Positions 23,297 to 34,884 of a DNA stretch of 64,000 nucleotides are shown here, in pieces. Source of the DNA: Taxawa tesnikishii (nom. ined.) (taxonomy: Eukaryota > Ascomycota > Dothideomycetes > Dothideales); assembly GCA_030247885.1 (NCBI GenBank), contig JAPDRO010000006.1, positions 1,364,001 to 1,428,000 on the forward strand, in the 5' to 3' direction. Below the pieces are notes generated by a model. It had not been told where the DNA came from. It saw only the letters and a list, made by a program, of their open reading frames with translations, and did not search any database. A program made the translations under genes and the position numbers. How positions within the stretch are numbered: the stretch's first letter is position 1; every line of letters starts with the position of its first letter.

Positions 23297-25524
23297 ATGT
23301 TTCTTTCGCTATGTGTTCTGCAGTTGCTCTTCCTTGTCTCCACCTCAAAGTGTGCTGTCGTCTCTCAATATGATAATTCCGGGCCAAACACCATTGAAGA
23401 GTACGAATACATCGTCGTCGGTTCCGGGGCGGGAGGAGGACCCGTTGCCTCCAGACTTGCGTTGGCTGGCCATACCGTCCTCCTAATCGATGCCGGTCAA
23501 GACGAGGGCGATCTCCTCGATTACCGCATTCCAGCGTGGTTCAATGCTGCCACCGAGGACCCTCGGATGTCGTGGGGTTTCTTCACTCGACAGTACGACA
23601 ATGACACGAAAGCGTATGCGAGCAACAAAGCTGTTTGGCAGACTCCTAACGGTACTCAATATGTCGGCATTCAACCTCCTCCAGGTTCAAAGTACCTAGG
23701 GGTATGGTATCCTCGTACGCCTTTCATCTCTTCCATCTGTCGAAGAACGGGGTCACTGACACCGTGTAGGTGTGGCGGCTCTGGGCGGCTGTACCGCTCA
23801 TAATTGGATGATCGCACAACCTCCACATGATAGCGACTGGGCGCATATTCTGAAACTCACCGGAGATAGTTCGTGGCACCCTGACAACATGCGGCGATAT
23901 TTTAAAAGACTGGAGCGGAACCAGTACCTTCCGCCTCACCGTCCTGGGCATGGCTACAATGGCTGGCTCTCCACTGAGTGGGGAGGTCTGTCAATCGCAT
24001 TGAGCGATTGGAAAGTCGTACAATGGGCTTATGCGGCCGCAAAGACGCTGTTTCCAAGCCGCCCAGTGAATGATACTGTGCAAGGCGTGGAAAGCATCCT
24101 TCAAGGTGATATCAACCGGCCCGGACAGAATCGTGACGGCGGAAAAGGAATGTACCAGGTTGTACAGCATACTAATCACCACGTTCGAAGCGGTACGCGC
24201 GAGTTCATACTCGATACCATCGCGTCTGGTGCCCCACTCACGTTCAAGCCAAACGCGTTGGTTACTAAGGTCGTTTTCGACAATTCCGCCGGCAGTCCAA
24301 GGGCGACTGGAGTCGAGTTTGTGGAAGGCCAGAGTTTATACCAAGCTGGTAAGCGCCTAGGTTTATTTCTTCGTCATGGCACATCCATCTGACAGATGTT
24401 GTCATCTTCTAGACCCACGATACGCAGGGGCTGAAGGTCAGCCAGGCAGTGTTCGAGCCACGAGGGAGGTAATTGTATCCGGTGGTGCCTTCAACACACC
24501 GCAGCTCCTCAAGCTTAGCGGAATTGGGCCACGGTCCGAGCTCGAGGAGTTCGACATCCCTGTCATCGTAGACCTTCCCGGTGTAGGAACAGGCCTACAG
24601 GACCGATACGAGCAGAGCGTCCTCACACAAACAAGCAGTTCCTTTACCGAAACAGCTAATTGCACGTTGGGAGCGCCGGGTGATCCATGTCTTGCACAGT
24701 GGGAAGCAAACCAGCAGAACGGTGATGCAGGGCCGTATGGGTCGAATGGATTCGTGTTTGCGATCACGATGAAGTCGAGCGTTGTAGCGGTCAACTCTGA
24801 CTTTCCGGATGACGATGACCTCTTCGTTGTCGGTGCGCCTGGAGCGTTTCATGGTTGGTTCCCCGGCTTCTCGACGGTCCCTTCTGACAACCGGACTTGG
24901 TTGACGGCGGTGCTGAAAGCACACACCCGGTGAGTCCTTCGCATTCGGAGTCACTCTGATAAGCAGAGAGCACCTATCGTCGTACTTACTCGGGGCTAGG
25001 AACACAGCCGGCACCGTCAAGCTCAAGTCTGCCAATCCTCATGATACACCAGCCATAAACTTCAAGTACTTCGACGAAGGAACCACGATCAACAACGCCT
25101 CCTCCCTTGACCTGCAAGCGTTGGTAGAAGGCATGTCTTTCGCTCGCGACATTGCTAGTACATTGAACTCGCTCCCTCTGATCTCTTCCACCAACTCTAC
25201 CTTCGTAGAGAGCCTCCCAGGCGCCGATGCCGACATCGAAGAACTCGCCGCACTAACGAGCTACGGCCATCATGCTAGCTGCACCTGCGCGATCGGTGCA
25301 GACGACGATCCTATGGCGGTATTGGATGGACAATTCCGGGTGAGGGGCACGAAGGGCTTGAGGGTTGTGGATGCGAGCGCTTTCCCGAGAATTCCGGGGT
25401 GGTAGGTCTTTTCACGTGGATTTTGTTGTCTCGTTACTGATCGTGTTCACAGGTTCATCGTTGTTGCGACGATGATGTTGGGGAGAAGGCCGCAGATGTC
25501 ATACTGGCTGCAAACCATGCGTAG
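23297..25524 (+). CDS. Secreted GMC (glucose-methanol-choline) oxidoreductase
   Basis: FAD-dependent alcohol or sugar oxidoreductase of the GMC superfamily (aryl-alcohol oxidase/choline-dehydrogenase-like), about 662 residues, probably secreted. Exons: 23297..23714, 23770..24348, 24413..24929, 25000..25401, 25453..25524; all junction phases agree. A hydrophobic signal peptide (about residues 1-19) precedes the ADP-binding motif [33 protein letters not shown] is the first GMC signature region and [16 protein letters not shown] the second. The C-terminal catalytic histidine lies in [12 protein letters not shown], followed by [14 protein letters not shown]. Several N-x-T/S sites are present. One G is missing in GGGG at 25,480-25,483; the corrected frame ends [13 protein letters not shown] at 25,524. 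The substrate cannot be told from sequence. Confidence 0.94.
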
Positions 25525-26810
25525 GCGTTTCCATCGGTTGCGGATGTGCTTTCAGAAGGATTTGCCGGAAGCGGCGCGGATTTGCCGAGATCCCATACAC
25601 CCTGCGAGTGACTACGCGCCCCAAAAGTACTCATCGACCCCTCCTGATACTTGATCCATGTGTAGATATCTATGCATCGACGGACGCATCATAAAACCCC
25701 AAATAAAGAAGAGCAATAGGTGTAACGCAGAAAGAGAGTGAGTACAATGGGTGAGGTGTAGCAAAGTGACGAATACCTAAAAACACTTGATCTGGTTTGG
25801 TCAAACCTGTTCGATGCTCTTCTCCGGGAGAACTTTTACGCTCGATTATGCGGTGTGCACATGTCCCGCTGATACTACGATCGTGCACGCGCAACTTAAT
25901 CTGGCATGTACAAGGCCTCACTCAGAGCATTAATGGTGCAAGCAAATTCGGGAATGTTGGCTGAGACAGCGGCAAGCGACACTTGAGCAAAGACGGTCCC
26001 GGGCGTGCTCCGTTCCGGCTAAGCAAGCAGGCTTGGCAATCGTGCCCAAGTCGACGACGATTATTGTTGAATATTCCTTGGTATAGATAATCGCTACATC
26101 CAATGAGGGTAGCAACTGTTGACAGGGTACAGCTCCATTGGTAGTGGTGGAATGTGCATGACCCTGCCTGGCTGGTTCACTCGGCAGATAGGGTCGTTGT
26201 CTTCGATCCTTTACTCTCGGCCATGCCGAAAGCGCATTCAAGGTTGTCAGGGTGTGGACGGAGGACGGAAGAGCTCTCTTCCGTGACGGGACTAACTGCC
26301 AAGCCTCCTTGAGGCCCTCCAGGGCGCTGCCTGGAACCTCTCTATCTCCTTGTCTATGTGGTACGTCTTGTCGTGTGGCTTGTGTCCGTTTCCACATACA
26401 GTATCAACCATTCTTCCCGACTCCGAGCCTCAACAAAGGTGACGATTTCTAGAAGCGCCAGAGCAGATCAGTCAGAAAACGTGACATATCTACCCCAAAT
26501 TTGACCTCTAGACCCCGCGCACCTAGATCCCCTTCCCCCGCGCACCAATTCCACCGCTACAGACGCTGATGCAGCCGAATGATTCGAGGGGTTACACAGA
26601 ACGGTAACGGGTTGCGGGTACTCTATATCTTGATTGATTGGAGCCGCGATAATTCTCTCTCCTTTGCTAAGATCACATCCGAGATGCCAATGAAGGAGAA
26701 ACGGTGTCAATGTAGGCATATAAGTCAAGAATACCCCCACTTATCCTCTTCTCGTCCTCAAGAGACATTCGTCATAGCAAAACCCGCCACATCACCTTTC
26801 ACTCGTCATA
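25525..26810. other. Intergenic region between the GMC and EthD genes
   Basis: No supported coding region. A minus-strand frame at 25,930-26,397 has no recognisable domain and biased composition. A TATA-like element occurs at 26,719-26,723, before the EthD gene. Confidence 0.45.
26719..26723 (+). promoter_or_regulatory. TATA-like element of the EthD gene
   Basis: GCATATAAGTC about 90 bp before the ATG at 26,811. Confidence 0.35.
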
Positions 26811-27757
26811 ATGTTCAACAGCGAATTCCTTGTTTCGTCTTTTCTGTTTGGCCAAGTTGCATTGGATACTGTTGACAATGTCACTGCCACTTGGCCGAAT
26901 CCCTACCCCAAACAGCTTGCTGCTGTCCGTCGCCGACCCGGTCTTACCACTGCAGAATTCCTGTATCATCATGCTGTCGTTCATGGAAAAAGACCTGGAA
27001 CGCTCCTGACTCCGTGGACCAACCTCTCGCGTACGTCCAGGACCATATTTTCGACTCGGCATACGGAGTGAACACTTCCTCGGATACTTACGAGCCCTCG
27101 TACTTTGGACACGACGACATGACCGAACTCTACAGTCGATCGCAAAGTGCCTTCATGACTCCTCCACCCAATAATTACACTGCCACTGTCATTGGTCCCG
27201 ACGGCAAGGCCTTTGCAGATTACTCCGCCGCCGTTAGCATGTACGCATATGAGAATTTCCAGTCCGTCAGTAGTACTTGCGACCTCGCGGATCCAGGCGA
27301 ACAATTCAATGCGTTTTACTGGGTCTTTGCCAATGCAGCAAATGCCAACACATCCTCCTTCAACAACGTCACTTTCGCAGCCAACGTATACGAATCACTC
27401 GTTGCTAAGCTACCCATCGGAGTCATCTACAATGCTAGCATCCACACTCCTGTCCCAGGCCTTGACTCGCGTACCTACTTCGGTGGCTTCAACAATCCGA
27501 CCCTAAACACCGTATTCAAATTTTGGCTATGTAATGACAACGAGGCCATTACCGCTTTCAGACGTGCTCAGGTCGCCCTGATTGCTGAGAATGATCGCCT
27601 TGGGATCACCCTGGAGCATAGCTTCGTCATTTTCACCAGACCTTTCGTCGTCTACGACCGCAAAAACCAAATTGGCTTTGACACCGACCGCGCGACTAAC
27701 GCTCTTCTTAACGACCGCTTCCGTGGCGATGTTGCTGGACCACCTATCAGTTCCTAA
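26811..27757 (+). CDS. EthD-domain protein
   Basis: About 315-residue intronless protein whose N-terminal third reads like a fungal EthD domain: AAVRRRPGLTTAEFLYHHAV, then NAPDSVDQPLAYVQDHIFDS. EthD-like ferredoxin-fold proteins are common in fungal oxidative and polyketide-tailoring pathways, often as dehydratases or decarboxylases; the role here is inference. The rest (about residues 90-315) is acidic and N-glycosylation-site-rich (NYTA, NTSS, NVT), ending after LLNDRFRGDVAGPP. The frame breaks at the five-A run 26,987-26,991, where one A appears missing. It lies between a GMC oxidoreductase and a reductase on the same strand. Confidence 0.82.
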
Positions 27758-28123
27758 TAAATACGCATACTGACGCAATCTCACGAATTTGTAGGGGGCG
27801 TGGGTGGGGGTTAGTGTGATGATTCTATTGGCTGCAGGAAATGCTAGGAGTTCGGATGTTCGGATGAAAGACCGGCCGGCGAGGTTAAATCCTCTGAGTA
27901 AGCGGCTGATCTATGAAATAACTTCTCTTTAGCTATCAGCTTCCTTTCCCTCTGGATATTCGAGTATCTATCGAGCTACATACTATCACCACTGTCATTA
28001 TATCCCCTATTACATACAGTCACACAGGCTATACTGTTGTTACTACTATTGTACTCCCCGTTCCAATCATTGTCACACAGGAAAACACTAAGGCCAGACC
28101 ACACCCTCAAGCGTAATCTTGGC
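27758..28123. other. Short intergenic region
   Basis: Leader and promoter of the reductase gene; no coding signal. Confidence 0.5.
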
Positions 28124-29181
28124 ATGGGTGCCCCAAATCGAGCCGTATGGATCGGACCTAAGAATGAACTATTTTTTAAAGATATACCTGAGCAATACCA
28201 ACCGGAGGCGAACCAAGGCCTGATCGAGGTGGAGTACTCAGGCGTGAATCCAGCCGACTTGAAGCACGGTATTGATTTTGGGCTGAACGATTCGGTGGCT
28301 GGGTATGAGTTTTCAGGAAGGGTGGTCAAGGTTGGGGAAGGGTTTCCACACAGAGTAGGAGAAGCAGTCTTCGGCTCAAAGAATATGGGCTCCCATTGGA
28401 AATTCGGCGCGCATCAGGACTGGATGCTCGTCGAGGGCAATTCGCTCATGGCTAGCCGTCCCTCCAGCATCCCGAGTGAGGCGGCCGCTGTGATCTCGAT
28501 CGTGGTAAGAACGGCTGCGGACGCGTTGCTCAACATCATGGAGATCCCATTCAAGTCACTCAACTATGCCGGCACACCTTCCAACAGTGGAATCGTCATT
28601 TGGGGGGTGCTAGTTCGGTAGGGATGGCCGCAATTCAGCTCGCAAAAGCGGCAGGCGTGAACCCCATTGTCACCACGGCTTCGGCGCGGAATCACCAAGC
28701 GTTGAAAGAGCTTGGCGCACATCACGTGTTTGACTATTCGGACAAGAATGTCGTTTCCGACATTCAAGGCGCGCTTGAGGCTGCGGAAGGACCATTGCGG
28801 TACGTTTTCGACGCCGTGTGCTCGTCTGGGGAACTATCCTCTACGCAGCGGTGCGACGCATTGAGGACATCACCAGACGCCCTATTCGTAGGCACGCTAC
28901 CAGTCCAAAGCACGCAGCGGAAGTGGGGCTGGTGTCTAGCGACTCGCGCACGGGATATGCCTCTTCCAGAGCCGATTGGTTTTGTTCCCGCTAATCCGGT
29001 GTGGGAACGTCGCCTACTCGAAGTCATGTCGTGGGCGGCGGAGAACTACGAGAGAGGGTTCCGCATCCCCAAGGTGACCGTTGTGGAGGAAGAAGCGAAG
29101 GCGATCGAATCCATTCAAGCGTCTGGGGAGGGAAAGATCAGGTTCGAGAAGATCGCACTCAAGCATCCCCTTAGAGCATAA
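28124..29181 (+). CDS. Medium-chain dehydrogenase/reductase (enoyl reductase/ToxD-like)
   Basis: NAD(P)H-dependent quinone or enoyl reductase of the MDR superfamily, about 352 residues, cytosolic. The GroES-like half contains NQGLIEVEYSGVNPADLKHG and VAGYEFSGRVVKVG. The zinc ligands of classical alcohol dehydrogenases are absent, as in ToxD/LovC-type trans-acting reductases. The Rossmann half begins WGGASSVGMAAIQLAKAAG, then VVTT-like strands and LGAHHVFDYSD. The frame breaks in a six-G run (28,602-28,607): seven G would read straight through IVIWGGASSVGM. The context with EthD, GMC and P450 genes suggests secondary or catabolic metabolism. Confidence 0.92.
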
Positions 29182-29518
29182 AGCGCCGAGATCTCGAGCG
29201 TACACGCCACCACGGATGTCTCCGCACGGTGCTGCATTTGCGGGTGCTCGTCATCAAAGCCTCTTGGATTGCAGCATGAACTAGGACTGGACCATCAACT
29301 TTTCGTCAGTCTCGGGGATAACGCGGGCTGGTCACGTACCGTCTGCCAGGTGGGCCTGGAGGTTCTGGAGGTGGGGGTTTGGGGTTACTTAGCCACTACT
29401 CCAGTCCCTTCGTTTGTAGAACCTGCTGAAACAGCTACACAAGGGTGTATCACCTCGCGCGCCATTTTCGGACACGTGAGGACCTCCGCTTTCCTGCTCT
29501 GAAGCACGCTACGAGTCA
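29182..29518. other. Intergenic region
   Basis: No gene seen between the reductase and the dead regulator. Confidence 0.45.
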
Positions 29519-30680
29519 CGGTTTCTGAAGCATCCATTGCAGATAAAGATCAGAAGCCTTTTGTCTGCTCTGAATGCGATGAGCGATTCCAAAGGCCATC
29601 AGTAACCACCTAAGCTTTTCTGCTACCCAATGTCGCTTTCTGCCATGTCCTCGCGTGCTTGGGCAATGCTCTGACTGTGCGGATTGGAGACAGCTTCAAG
29701 AGGTGCATGACCATTCATGCTTCCACTGTGGACACAGCACCAATACACAACGGGTCAGCGGCGAGGGCCCGTGCTCAGGCAGCAAGGGCCTGCTATTCGT
29801 GTGTTGAGGCCAGATTGCGTTGTCAAGGTGGCACACCGTGTCATCGTTGTGATGAGAGAAGCCTTGTGTACCAGTATCCGCAGCGAGGCCGATCTAGAAA
29901 GATCGCGCGTCAATCTCAGCAAGCGCTCCGCCTGTACAAACGGATGCGAACAAATCTTCCAACGGAGACACGAACACTCCATCGTACTCAGCCACGACCG
30001 ATTATCATCTACAGAGGCATGCCTTGCCACCTCTTGACGCTCCGAACACCACAGATTACGGTGCGCTCAACCTCGGGAACATGCAGACGTTCCAAGAGCG
30101 AGCCCAGATATTACCAATCAACTCATTACGACGCGAACTTTCGATAGAGGTGAGTGATGTCCCGTTCGCCACTACTCCTGTCTCCTGCTGCCGTCGAGGC
30201 AAGTCCAACACAGATTACCGTTGTTTCCTATTGAGAAGACGTGTGTATCGTTTGTAACCAACGGGGCCACACAGGTTTGTCAATATCGGATCCAAACGTT
30301 CCGTTCAGATGAGTAGCATCATCGCAGTCATTTGCCCTGTGCGGTGAGACTGGTCTATGGAGTGGTATCAGCCGGCAGATGAAGATCTCGGAGGGCTTCC
30401 TGGAGGCTGTCGGCAGAGCACTACGCCAGGCGATACAACATGTCGGTCAGGTCTTGCAAGCCGCACGATAGGATGCCAGCCCCACATTGCGTGCGTCGAC
30501 TGTCGTTGCAACGTACCACGCACGCCTAACGATGTGGGCCTATCCGGTGCTGTTGACTGCACGCTCGAACTCCAACACGGCGGTCGAGACGAATCACCAA
30601 TCGCAACGGTATAAGGTCCCGAAGAATAACAATAAGAACATGTTCCGTATGCAATACAATAGATTTGTTTGAGCTTAGCG
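29519..30680 (+). pseudogene. Decayed C2H2/Zn2Cys6 transcription factor
   Basis: A C2H2 half-finger (PFVCSECDERFQRPS) at about 29,552-29,600 is followed by an intron-like GT stretch and, in the frame starting near 29,684, by TIHAS. Next comes a binuclear cluster CYSCVEARLRCQGGTPCHRC in which the sixth cysteine is replaced by tyrosine (SLVYQYP, a G-to-A change). The frame then decays into composition without the fungal transcription factor domain; a helical piece near 30,360-30,480 (ISRQMKISEGFLEAVGRALR) may be a leftover. The architecture is the same as the intact factor at 0.8-3.7 kb. It probably once regulated the neighbouring enzymes; that is inference. Confidence 0.6.
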
Positions 30681-31628
30681 ATCTGGGGCGCCGTCAGACT
30701 GCCCAGGCGCCGTTCTGAGCTCAAACTTGTCTCGACAAACCCAAGTCAAATCGTGTTTAATACTTATCCATGTTGCAAAGAACTCCAGTAGCAACTAACC
30801 AGAAACGATGTGATTGCCTAGGCAGGAACTTATCAAGTCCCACGAGAAGTCTGAGCATCTTGTTCTAACAAAGACTTGAACCAAGATGACTCGATTTTCT
30901 TCCTTTTTACACCGGCGCCTGTCATGGGCGTCAATGAAGACTGCAACAACCACCGTCGGCAACTACCCAATGACAAGTCCATTGCCAGCTATGAGAGGGC
31001 AATAACGAGGCTTCGATAACAAGTCAAACCTAAGTTGGTGGACTAGGACACGATTACTTGAGCATGTCCTGGTCTCGATACAACTACTACGTATGAGCGC
31101 AACTAAGATGTAGGCAAGCCGTGCGGAGAAGAGATGGTACGTGGGAACACAGGCCGTAACGATCTACCCTGACTTGACATTGAGCCGCAGTATTCGCTCT
31201 GTGAGTGCATCCGATGTCTGAACAGATGTTTGTTTCGTCGAAGGTTTCCATGCTTGCGCAGAGACTTTACTATGGTACGTGAGGGTACTCCTAGCCCGTC
31301 TGTAATCCTTATCCTATCGAAACGCACAAGCAAAATCTATGAGCGACGAGACATTATTGGAAAGATAGGTTTCACTAGACTGTCGCTGAACATCTGTGCA
31401 GCCGTGACTTGTTCTTTCGCGTAGAAATGTACGGTTATCATCTTTGGCATCTTAGAGGTACTAAAGGCAGAGACTGGATTTCAAGAAGAAGGAGAAACTA
31501 GAAGCCCGGGATATCGAAGAGCTCCTCAGGCTTTCTGATTCCGACTATATCATCGTTATAGTACGTGAGTAGCCATCAAATATAGAAACCGGCGTTTTCG
31601 TATCTCGCTTCCCCGCGGTTCGCGATAC
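30681..31628. other. Degenerate intergenic region
   Basis: Short frames only (for example at 31,103-31,424 on both strands) with no domain. Probably relic sequence. Confidence 0.4.
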
Positions 31629-33440
31629 TCAACGCAAAGTTCCCTACCATAATTAGCATACAATCCTACCGAACGCTATTCTCAACAGCTATGAAAACTT
31701 ACCATGGGAACGTGTCTCTCCTTCTCCCTCTCCCAGTTCGTCTCGATAATCTTCTTCTTTTCCTCACTTCTTACGGTTAGTGTGACCGGCATTTCTGGCC
31801 CCGGATTTCCCGGCATTTGGCCATGATAATGTTTCGGATCTCTCAATAGCTCCTCCGTCCCCGGGGCGGGCTTAATGTCGAAGGCCCATAGGATCCGCAT
31901 GATGGCAATCGCGAGGCTCCGTTCTGCAATGTGGTATCCAGGGCATACACGCCTGCCACTGCCGAAGGCAAAGTGATCACGCTTCTTGGGATCAGAAGAA
32001 TTGAGCGATTGTTGCGTCGTCGTGAGATCGCCAGTCCACCGTTCGGGGATGAATTGTTCAGGATTCGGGTGGCGGGTGGCTGAGTGGCCGATGGCCCAAG
32101 CATTGATGTGAAGAACGGAGCCCTGTTTTCAACAAGTAGTCTTGTTAGTGGTGTTCGACGCCTTGAGAATCTCACAAGTGAAAGACAGGAAATGTTGCAG
32201 AAGGCTACAGACGAAGTAGTTCTTACCTTTGGAATGCGATAACCATTGTAGGTTAGCTCCTGTGTCGTAGTATGCGGATGTCCAAGCGCGACCGGTGGAC
32301 GCCATCTCCAGACTTCTTTCATGAGGCAGCGCACATACGGAATCTGTTCGAGGTCCTCGTACACGGGCATGCGGTCACCGACATGAGCTTCTATTTCCTG
32401 TCGTGCCTTGGCCTGAACTTCCGGGAAGAGCATCATAGCCTCGAGGAAAGACCAAGTCGAAATCTGTGATGTGTCGGCGGCGCCGAGCATGAGTTGCAGG
32501 GTGAGGTAAGCGGCTTCTTCTTCGTTCGCGAAGCCGAGAAGCTTGTCATCCTTTAGCACTTGATGCAGGAATGCTTCATGCGATATGCCGTTTTCGATGT
32601 CTTTCTTGGCTCGGTGAAGGCGCTCTGTCGTCCATTGGAAGTCACGCCTGAATCGGGCACGTGCTGACTGCTCCCATGGCTTCATGAACATCGGCAGCTT
32701 CTCCAAAAATGGCAAGATCTCCACAAGATGGGCTCCCGGCAAGGTAGCTAATATCGACGCAAGTCCGGTCTCATGGACGAAGTGAATGACTGGGTCATCG
32801 CTATCTGGCACTTCCATACCGAAAGTCTGCGCGGCAAAGGTGCTGTAAGTGTATCTCTGTATGGGTGCCCATAATTCCTGGCTGGCCGTTCCTGCATCTG
32901 GGTCGTGGAGGACTTCATCCAAGAACTTGGCGGTCTCGTAGTGTAGGAATGGAATCCCAGCATCAGCTCTTGGTATGCTAGTCAACGCCGAATGAATAAC
33001 CTTTCTTTGAAATTTCCAACGCGGATCGCTCCCATCCAAAAAGAGCACGTTCAGCTTGTTGCACATCTGTTCGTTACTAACAATCCAGCGTGGTCTCCCT
33101 GCTGTCTGAGCGGAGGCTTTGTCGATGAGTTGTTTTACGGCAACATCGGAGCTGAGGAAGTATTCTGTGAAAGGCCCAAGCTTCACCCGGATGATATCGC
33201 CATATTGACGTGTCCAATCCTCGACCAGGAGATGTGCTGTACCTTGCTTTGCAGCGCTGACAAAGTCTGGAAGGTTGCCCAGAATTGGTTTGCCCGGCGG
33301 AGTGGGAGGGAGTGGAAGTTTGCCTTTCCCAGATTTCTGTTGCCAGACATGCAGAACGAGAAAAAAACAGCAACAGGGACGGCAGTTAGTACAATGACCT
33401 GAACAGCGCTAACGTTCGCGATTGCGCCGCTCAACAACAT
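31629..33440 (-). CDS. Cytochrome P450 monooxygenase
   Basis: Microsomal P450 of about 549 residues. Exons: complement(31629..31643, 31703..32122, 32227..33440). If the last small intron is not used, translation ends at 31,682. An N-terminal membrane anchor (VQVIVLTAVPVAVFF) precedes a proline hinge (LPLPPTPPGKPILGNLP). The I-helix is LMLGAADTS. The K-helix ExxR is KEVWRWRPP, the PERF-like motif FIPERW, and the haem loop FGSGRRVCPGYHIAERS with the cysteine ligand. The overall pattern resembles O-methylsterigmatocystin-oxidoreductase-like fungal P450s. One T is missing in a seven-T run (A7 on the plus strand, 33,361-33,367), separating anchor and catalytic domain. A TATATAA lies about 64 bp upstream. 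Confidence 0.95.
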
Positions 33441-33503
33441 GACGAAGAACGTGTGCGCAACAATCGAGCGTTTAGATGACTTACTACAGCGCAACACGAG
33501 CAT

Positions 33504-33510
33504 TATATAG
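33504..33510 (-). promoter_or_regulatory. TATA box of the P450 gene
   Basis: TATATAA on the minus strand, about 64 bp before the ATG at 33,440. Confidence 0.4.
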
Positions 33511-34884
33511 GAGGCTGACACTTGACCTTAAATGCCATAACCGGGGATGTGGGCGAAAAGGCGGGGACGAATCCGGAGACATTGCTTCCGGGTCCCGTAA
33601 GCTCGATCGTAGACTATACGGGGTAGACGATACTCCCGGACCTTCCTAGTAATTAGACTTCTACTGCTCGGCAAACCCGAGTACGCGCGGGCTTGGCTAT
33701 AATCGGCTCCCTTCTCGGAGTATCCGAAGTTTGAAGGTATTAAGGTCTGAGGCTAAGTAAGAGGAAACATTAGTATTTGTAGAAGGTAAATTTACGCTAA
33801 TATATAAGACGTAGATAAAAGAGAAAAACTAGATATTAAGGATATAAAAGAAATACTTTATATATAGATATAATTTAATTTTAAAAACTATATAATTATA
33901 TTTAATTAAAATTTTAATAGTATTTTCTCTTTTAATATAATTTAAACTTATAGTCTTTAAATAGTCTTTATCTTATCTTTTATATATAGAGTTAATAGAA
34001 AATATTAAGATTTTTCTAGAAAGATTATCTTTAGTTAAATTAATTTAAAATTAAAAGACTTAATTATATAAACTATTTAGTTACTTATTACTATATATTT
34101 AAATATTTATTTATAAGAAATATTATAGTTTTATATATACTTTTCTTCTGTATATAATTTATTTATATTAATTATAAAGAAATATCTTATATAAAGTCTT
34201 AATAAATATTTAATTTTTTTACTTTAAATACTTTCTTTACTATAAATAATAGTTATATTATACTAATATAAATTTCTTTTTCTTTAATTTTAAATAGTTT
34301 TATATTAATTATAAGAAAAAGAAATTTAGAAACTTATAATTTTTAAATTTATATATAATTAACTAAGATTTAAAAGGAAAAGTTAAGAAATATTCTTATT
34401 TTACTTTACTCTTTTATTTTTATAGTAAAATTAGTTTTTACTTATAATATTAATATTATTAAGTTAATTATTTTTTATATAAAAGGTAATTATATTACTT
34501 ATAAAATAGTTACTATAATTATTTATAGTTAATAATCCTTAAGTTATAATATCTTTAAGTTATATTAAAGAGTTAAAATAGTAATTAATTACTTATAGTT
34601 ATAGTTATTAAATATTTAGTTATTATTACTAATAAAAACTTTTAATTTTTAAGTATATAAGTAGATATTTATAAAGTATTTATATATTTAAACTTATATA
34701 TTAATAATAGTAATATAGTTATATAAGTTATACTTATATATTTAATTATAAATATTTACTTTTATTTACTTTTAACTTACTACTAACTAATTTCTTTATA
34801 TAAATTTATTAATATTCTTAATAATTAATTTACTTTAATAATAAAGTTAAATTTATTTATATTATAAATTTACTTTAAAATATA

